From contig JAHEKE010000015.1 in NCBI GenBank assembly GCA_024638505.1, forward strand, positions 1 to 64,000: 64,000 bases of DNA, read 5' to 3'. The DNA is from Gammaproteobacteria bacterium. Lineage in GTDB: Bacteria > Pseudomonadota > Gammaproteobacteria > Arenicellales > JAANXG01. How positions within the stretch are numbered: the stretch's first letter is position 1; each line of letters begins with the position of its first letter. The position numbers were made by a program, and so were the translations under genes. Of this stretch, positions 62,261 to 64,000 are shown piece after piece. A model generated the notes under the pieces. The model saw only the letters and a program-made list of their open reading frames with translations, was not told the origin of the DNA and did not search any database.

Positions 62261-63994
62261 GTGGAATTAACCGGCGCGGATATCGTCGTCAAATGCTTGC
62301 AGGATGAGGGGATCGAGTACATTTTCGGTTACCCGGGTGGTGCGGCACTGCATATATACGATGCCTTGTATCGACAGGATAAGGTTAAGCACATATTAGT
62401 ACGTCACGAGCAGGGCGCAAGTCATGCGGCAGACGGTTATGCCAGGGCAACCGGAAAACCGGGCGTTGTACTGGTTACCTCCGGGCCGGGCATAACTAAC
62501 GCCGTGACGGGAATTGCAACAGCTTATATGGACTCCGCACCCCTGGTCGTGATTTCAGGACAAGTTCCGACGCACCTAATTGGAGATGATGCTTTCCAGG
62601 AGGTGGATGCAGTAGGAATTACCCGGCCCTGTGTGAAGCATAATTTCCTGGTCAAGGATGTGCGGGATCTGGCTACGACCATGAAGAAGGCCTTTTTTGT
62701 GGCAACTAGCGGGCGACCGGGCCCGGTGCTGGTCGATATACCGAAGGATATTACGGCGGAGAAGACAGAATATATTTACCCACGTTCGGTGAGCATGCGC
62801 TCTTATGCACCGGTGAAGCGTGGACACCCCAAACAAATTAAAAAGGCGGTGGATTTATTGTTGAACGCCAGACGGCCGATTGTCTATGCCGGTGGTGGAG
62901 TGGTGCTCGCTGACGCAGAGGATGCGCTGCGTGAAATGGTCAGGCTGCTCGGATATCCCTGTACTAACACGCTGATGGGGTTAGGTGCCTACCCCCATGA
63001 CGACCCTCTTTTTCTCGGCATGCTGGGAATGCATGGAACCTATGAGGCAAACATGGCTATGCACGGTTGCGACGTGATGCTGGCGGTCGGGGCAAGGTTC
63101 GACGATCGCATCACGGGCGATCTATCCAAGTTTTCACCATTCGCCAAGATTATCCACGTTGACGTTGATCCCTCTTCAATTGGCAAGAACGTAAAAGTTG
63201 AGATCCCGATCGTGGGTGATGCTAAGTCGGTATTAGAGGATCTAGTTAGAGAGCTCAAAGCGCGTGCCGCGGCGATTAATCAGGGGCAAACTAAGCAGTG
63301 GTGGCAACAAATAGACGAGTGGAGAGGGATCAATTGCCTGGCTTACGATCAAAAAAGTGAAAAAATCAAACCGCAATATGTGATTGAGAAGCTACACCAG
63401 ATCACCAATGGTGATGCGTTCGTAACTTCGGACGTAGGTCAGCACCAGATGTGGGCAGCTCAGTTTTATGGCTTCGGTAAGACCAGAAGATGGATAAACT
63501 CTGGTGGTCTGGGAACAATGGGCTTTGGCCTGCCCGCAGCAATGGGAGTGCAAATAGCTTATCCGGATGATCTGGTGTGCTGCATCACAGGCGAAGCCAG
63601 TATCATTATGTGCATACAGGAACTTTCTACCTGTAAGCAATACGATCTGCCGGTGAAAATTATTAATTTGAATAATCGCTACATGGGTATGGTGCGTCAG
63701 TGGCAGGAGTTTTTCTACGATCGGCGCTACTCCCATTCCTATATGGATGCGCTGCCGGATTTTGTGGCCCTGTCTGAGTCCTTCGGACACAGAGGGATCC
63801 TGGTAGATCAACCGGCAGATGTTGAGGGTGCACTGATTGAGGCATTTGCGATGAAAGATCAACTGGTGTTTCTTGACTTCATCACAGACCAGGCGGAGAA
63901 CGTGTATCCCATGATAGCGGCGGGTAAGGGACACAATGAAATGCACCTGCACCCTGGTTCGGGTGAGCCTCCACAAGAGCGAGAGCTTGCCTGA
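62261..63994 (+). CDS. ilvB: Acetolactate synthase large subunit
   Basis: ThDP-, FAD-dependent enzyme making 2-acetolactate for valine/leucine (and acetohydroxybutyrate for isoleucine). The 577-residue protein has GYPGGAALHIYDAL (about residues 26-39) and the ThDP-activating Glu in HEQGASHAADGYARA (about 50-64), TSGPGITNAVTGIATAY (about 74-90), and the ThDP/Mg site GEASIIMCIQELSTC...LNNRYMGMVRQWQEFF (about 445-490; the usual GDG is GEA, seen in other proteobacteria). GTG 62261 is preceded by AGGGGA. The small subunit should follow. The gene may equally be called ilvI. Confidence 0.96.
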   Translation: MELTGADIVVKCLQDEGIEYIFGYPGGAALHIYDALYRQDKVKHILVRHEQGASHAADGYARATGKPGVVLVTSGPGITNAVTGIATAYMDSAPLVVISGQVPTHLIGDDAFQEVDAVGITRPCVKHNFLVKDVRDLATTMKKAFFVATSGRPGPVLVDIPKDITAEKTEYIYPRSVSMRSYAPVKRGHPKQIKKAVDLLLNARRPIVYAGGGVVLADAEDALREMVRLLGYPCTNTLMGLGAYPHDDPLFLGMLGMHGTYEANMAMHGCDVMLAVGARFDDRITGDLSKFSPFAKIIHVDVDPSSIGKNVKVEIPIVGDAKSVLEDLVRELKARAAAINQGQTKQWWQQIDEWRGINCLAYDQKSEKIKPQYVIEKLHQITNGDAFVTSDVGQHQMWAAQFYGFGKTRRWINSGGLGTMGFGLPAAMGVQIAYPDDLVCCITGEASIIMCIQELSTCKQYDLPVKIINLNNRYMGMVRQWQEFFYDRRYSHSYMDALPDFVALSESFGHRGILVDQPADVEGALIEAFAMKDQLVFLDFITDQAENVYPMIAAGKGHNEMHLHPGSGEPPQERELA

Positions 63995-63996
63995 AC

Positions 63997-64000
63997 ATGA
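63997..64000 (+). CDS. Start of next gene, probably the acetolactate synthase small subunit (partial)
   Basis: An ATG at 63997-63999 lies two bases after the ilvB stop and is cut by the window edge. By the usual gene order it should begin ilvN/ilvH, but only one codon is visible. Confidence 0.3.

Noticed and set aside
63577-63625. GEA instead of GDG in the ThDP motif of acetolactate synthase
   Set aside because: Variation of this glycine-acidic-glycine motif occurs in other proteobacterial enzymes and the rest of the site is intact, so it is not evidence of inactivity.

Overview
The window is a chromosomal segment of a gammaproteobacterium. The evidence is the order of conserved genes: ssrA-smpB-ratA-ratB-bamE-recN-nadK-hrcA-grpE-dnaK-dnaJ, then leuC-leuD-leuB-asd-fimV-truA-trpF-trpB-trpA-accD-folC-(SPOR)-cvpA-purF-metZ. 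These strings are typical of Pseudomonas-like and related gammaproteobacterial lineages. All named genes look intact except an hflC remnant at the left edge. I cannot name the genus from sequence alone. No CRISPR array, insertion sequence, prophage or tRNA gene (other than tmRNA) was seen.

Layout. 1-3743: gene-poor, accessory-looking stretch beyond the 3' end of ssrA, holding an HflC C-terminal fragment, a DUF1488 gene, a DUF1993 gene with a lysine-rich extension, a roughly 300-nt degenerate word-repeat tract and a rhomboid protease. 3744-10556: trans-translation (tmRNA, SmpB), an NSS-family sodium symporter, RatA/RatB, BamE, an ArgA-like acetyltransferase, RecN and NAD kinase. 10781-15961: heat-shock cluster hrcA-grpE-dnaK-dnaJ with a CIRCE operator before hrcA and sigma-32-like promoters before grpE and before dnaK. 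16018-19463: minus-strand operon for a bufferin-type modified copper-binding peptide (DUF2282 precursor, DUF692/MNIO enzyme, DUF2063 partner, DoxX protein) followed by an ArsS-like radical SAM/Cys-rich protein; a stand-alone FIST protein lies upstream. 20963-34979: two consecutive minus-strand sets of type IV pilus minor-pilin genes (FimT, PilV, PilW, PilX, PilY1, PilE), the second set with a PilY1 that lacks signal peptide and N-terminal region. 35231-38626: nth, an RnfB-like ferredoxin and metG, divergent from apbC/mrp (38832), aroC and an MFS transporter. 42987-60740: leucine, aspartate-family, tryptophan, fatty-acid, folate, purine and methionine genes on the plus strand, with fimV and truA embedded. 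60813-62065: lpxH and ppiB on the minus strand. 62261-63994: acetolactate synthase large subunit, with the next gene apparently beginning at the last bases.

How it fits together. Most of the window is housekeeping. The parts that deserve attention are (i) the bufferin operon extended by a radical SAM enzyme of the rSAM/SeCys type in its cysteine form, which suggests either an extra peptide-modification step or an arsenic link; (ii) the tandem, diverged pilus-tip gene sets; (iii) layered HrcA/CIRCE plus sigma-32 control of the DnaK machine; and (iv) the unexplained repeat tract and gene remnants beside ssrA, a common integration locus. Assignments rest on motif recognition and synteny, not on database searches.
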